Translations under genes and position numbers: made by a program
Assembly: GCA_028869495.1 (NCBI GenBank)
Contig: JAGWRY010000114.1
Span: 1 to 6,241, forward strand
Length of the DNA: 6,241 nt
Direction: 5' to 3'
DNA from: Elusimicrobiota bacterium
GTDB lineage: Bacteria > Elusimicrobiota > Elusimicrobia > UBA1565 > UBA9628
In this document: positions 5,001 through 6,241 of the stretch, piece after piece
Position numbering within the stretch: position 1 is the stretch's first letter
Layout: every line of letters begins with the position of its first letter
Notes under the pieces: model-generated
What the model was told of the DNA's origin: nothing
The model's input: the letters and a program-made list of their open reading frames with translations, nothing else
Database searches by the model: none

Positions 5001-5467
5001 TGAGAAGGCTCTCTCTGCTGGTCCTGCTGGCCGCGGCCGGTCTGGGCGGCTGCGCGTACCTGTCGGGCAGCCGCGACGTCGGCTCGAGCGACGTCGAGAA
5101 GGCCGCGAGCGCCGACGACGCGCTCGTGCGCGAGGACCGCGCGCGCACCGACCTCGGCCACATCGAGAACGCGCTGGCCGAGTACGTGAAGGCCGAGAAG
5201 CGGATCCCGGCGAAGGTCGAGGACCTGGTCCCGAAATACCTGGCCGAGATCCCGTCGCTGGACCTTCCCGAGTGCGGGCGCGAGAGCAACCGCGTGCAGT
5301 ACTATCCGGCCGACGTCCTGCGCGACGGGCGCGTCGACGGCACGCGCCTCTACGGGACCGGGCGCTGGGGCTACGTCCACAACTCGCACCGCGTCGTGAT
5401 CTTCGTGGACTGCCTGAAGAACTCGTCGAACGGCACGCCCTGGTACCGCGTCCGCGGGATCTACTGA
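5000..5467 (+). CDS. Small lipoprotein with pseudopilin-like (type II secretion G-like) domain
   Basis: The 155-residue product has a clear lipoprotein signal: MRR, hydrophobic LSLLVLLAAAG, then lipobox LGGC with Cys18. Residues 48-90 (ART, then DLGHIENALAEYVKAEKRIP and DLVPKYLAEIP) follow the pattern of the globular part of GspG-type pseudopilins, where a helix precedes a Pro-bearing turn and a DLVPKYL-type segment. The end (GRWGYVHNSHRVVIFVDCLK, then NGTPWYRV) also resembles the pilin beta-sheet and C-terminal loop. The prepilin peptidase site and the hydrophobic N-terminal pilin helix are absent, so it cannot be a normal pilus subunit; it is instead lipid-anchored. Cys92 and Cys138 could form a disulfide. 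ATG 5000 overlaps the mnmA stop (TGATG). Its role is unknown. The resemblance is judged by eye and needs a profile search. Confidence 0.8.
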   Translation: MRRLSLLVLLAAAGLGGCAYLSGSRDVGSSDVEKAASADDALVREDRARTDLGHIENALAEYVKAEKRIPAKVEDLVPKYLAEIPSLDLPECGRESNRVQYYPADVLRDGRVDGTRLYGTGRWGYVHNSHRVVIFVDCLKNSSNGTPWYRVRGIY

Positions 5468-6241
5468 GGAGCGGCTAGGCCGTAGCGGCGCCGGAAGGCG
5501 TCCTCGCCTTCGAGCGGGAGCCGGCCGGCCGCGCGCCGGAGCAGGTGCGAGCCGAAGGCCGCGCCGAGATGGGCGAGCGAGTGCAGCTCGCGCAGGCGCG
5601 GGCGCGTCCGCAGGAAGCGCTTGAGCGCCGGCGACGGGCGCGGCCAGTCCGGGATGTCCCCGACCGGGCGCCCGGCCAGCGTCGTCCTCTCCGTCGAGCC
5701 GCGCGCGGCGACGCCGAGGCGCGCGCAGGCGGCGTCGACGGCGGCCTCGGCCATCACGCGGTAGTCGGACATCTTGCCGCCGGCGACCGTCAGCAGGCCC
5801 GGAACGCCGTCGCGCGCCTCGTGGTCGAAGACCTCGAAGTCGCGCGACAGGCGCTTCTCCCCGCCCGGCTGGCCGAGGATCGGGCGCGAGCCGACGATCG
5901 TGCGGTCCGGCTCCGCGGGCCAGTCCGGGAAGTAGCGGCGGACCGAATCGAGCAGGTAGCGGGTCTCCTCGGGCGTCGTGCGCGCGCGGTCCGGGTCGTC
6001 GGGGCCGGGCAGGTCGGTCGGGCCGACCCAGGTGCCCAACGGCGACGGGACGACGAACACGTAGCGCTCGCGGTCGGCGGCCTCGAGCAGGAGGCCGACC
6101 GGCACGCGCCGCGGATCGTTCCAGATCAGGTGGGTGCCCTTCATCAGCCTCAGCGGCAGGCGCGCGCCGGCCAGGCGCGCGACCCGGTCCGCCCAGGGCC
6201 CGGCCGCGTTGACGACGAGGCGCGCCCGCAGGTCGCGCCCC
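5461..6241 (-). CDS. glpD: C-terminal part of an FAD-dependent glycerol-3-phosphate dehydrogenase, GlpD-like (partial, runs off right edge)
   Basis: Read on the - strand from 6240 to TAG at 5463-5461, 259 residues are visible and the N-terminal half lies outside the window. The frame is open upstream of the internal ATG at 6144, with family sequence there: LVVNAAGPWAD (about residues 8-18) is the FAD-contacting motif. It continues with KGTHLI, then FVVPSPLGTWVGPTD (in place of the usual P-x-G-x-T-x-x-G-T-T-D), RYFPDW, GSRPIL and GLLTVAGGKMSDYRVMAEAAVD (the GGKLTTYR-type motif of GlpD). GlpD oxidises glycerol-3-phosphate to dihydroxyacetone phosphate at the membrane and passes electrons to quinones. 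The C-terminal domain looks short: after the LAHLGAAFGS segment only about 30 residues remain, so the usual last helices with E-x-A and RRT motifs are missing. The gene is convergent with the small lipoprotein gene, and the two ends overlap by seven bases. Confidence 0.85.
   Translation of the reverse strand, partial: GRDLRARLVVNAAGPWADRVARLAGARLPLRLMKGTHLIWNDPRRVPVGLLLEAADRERYVFVVPSPLGTWVGPTDLPGPDDPDRARTTPEETRYLLDSVRRYFPDWPAEPDRTIVGSRPILGQPGGEKRLSRDFEVFDHEARDGVPGLLTVAGGKMSDYRVMAEAAVDAACARLGVAARGSTERTTLAGRPVGDIPDWPRPSPALKRFLRTRPRLRELHSLAHLGAAFGSHLLRRAAGRLPLEGEDAFRRRYGLAAPQ

Noticed and set aside
5468..5500. Possible terminator between the convergent genes (GGCTAGGCC and GCCGTAGCGGC)
   Set aside because: The inverted repeats are short and imperfect, lie inside the GlpD-like coding region, and have no T run on either strand.

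Overview
This window is a very GC-rich bacterial segment with strong G/C third-position bias. It holds one dense gene block on the + strand and the C-terminal part of a convergent gene on the - strand. Two lipoproteins and an OmpA-type MotB indicate a diderm, flagellated bacterium. The lineage cannot be fixed from the sequence. A deep-branching phylum rich in pilin-like proteins, such as Elusimicrobiota, is a low-confidence guess.

Layout of the + strand: the tail of an Ala/Glu/Arg-rich coiled-coil protein (2-265); a FlbD/SwrD-family small flagellar protein with a GTG start (262-489); MotA (511-1323) and MotB (1327-2055), the ion-driven flagellar stator; a lipoprotein with a carboxypeptidase-regulatory-like beta-sandwich (2060-2782); a NifS/IscS-type cysteine desulfurase (2779-3936); MnmA, the tRNA 2-thiouridylase (3933-5000); and a small lipoprotein whose mature part resembles a pseudopilin globular domain (5000-5467). 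On the - strand, 5461-6241 encodes the C-terminal part of a GlpD-like FAD-dependent glycerol-3-phosphate dehydrogenase, which runs off the right edge.

Gene junctions are extremely tight: 4-nt NTGA overlaps, a TGATG junction and gaps of 3-21 nt. The first eight genes therefore look like one operon or two abutting ones. Functionally there is a motility half (flbD-motA-motB) and a tRNA-thiolation half (cysteine desulfurase plus mnmA, which can work as a dedicated sulfur-relay pair). A lipoprotein gene sits between them and another follows. The only AT-rich run I noticed, at 2058-2070, lies exactly at the boundary and resembles an extended -10 element.

No RNA genes, CRISPR arrays, insertion sequences or clear terminators were seen, and no stretch over 300 bases lacks a gene. 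I do not see a clearly new system. The points most worth a second look are the unusual pore residues of the MotA/MotB pair, the pseudopilin-like domain carried on a lipoprotein, the lipoprotein linked to the stator genes, and the shortened C-terminus of the GlpD-like protein.
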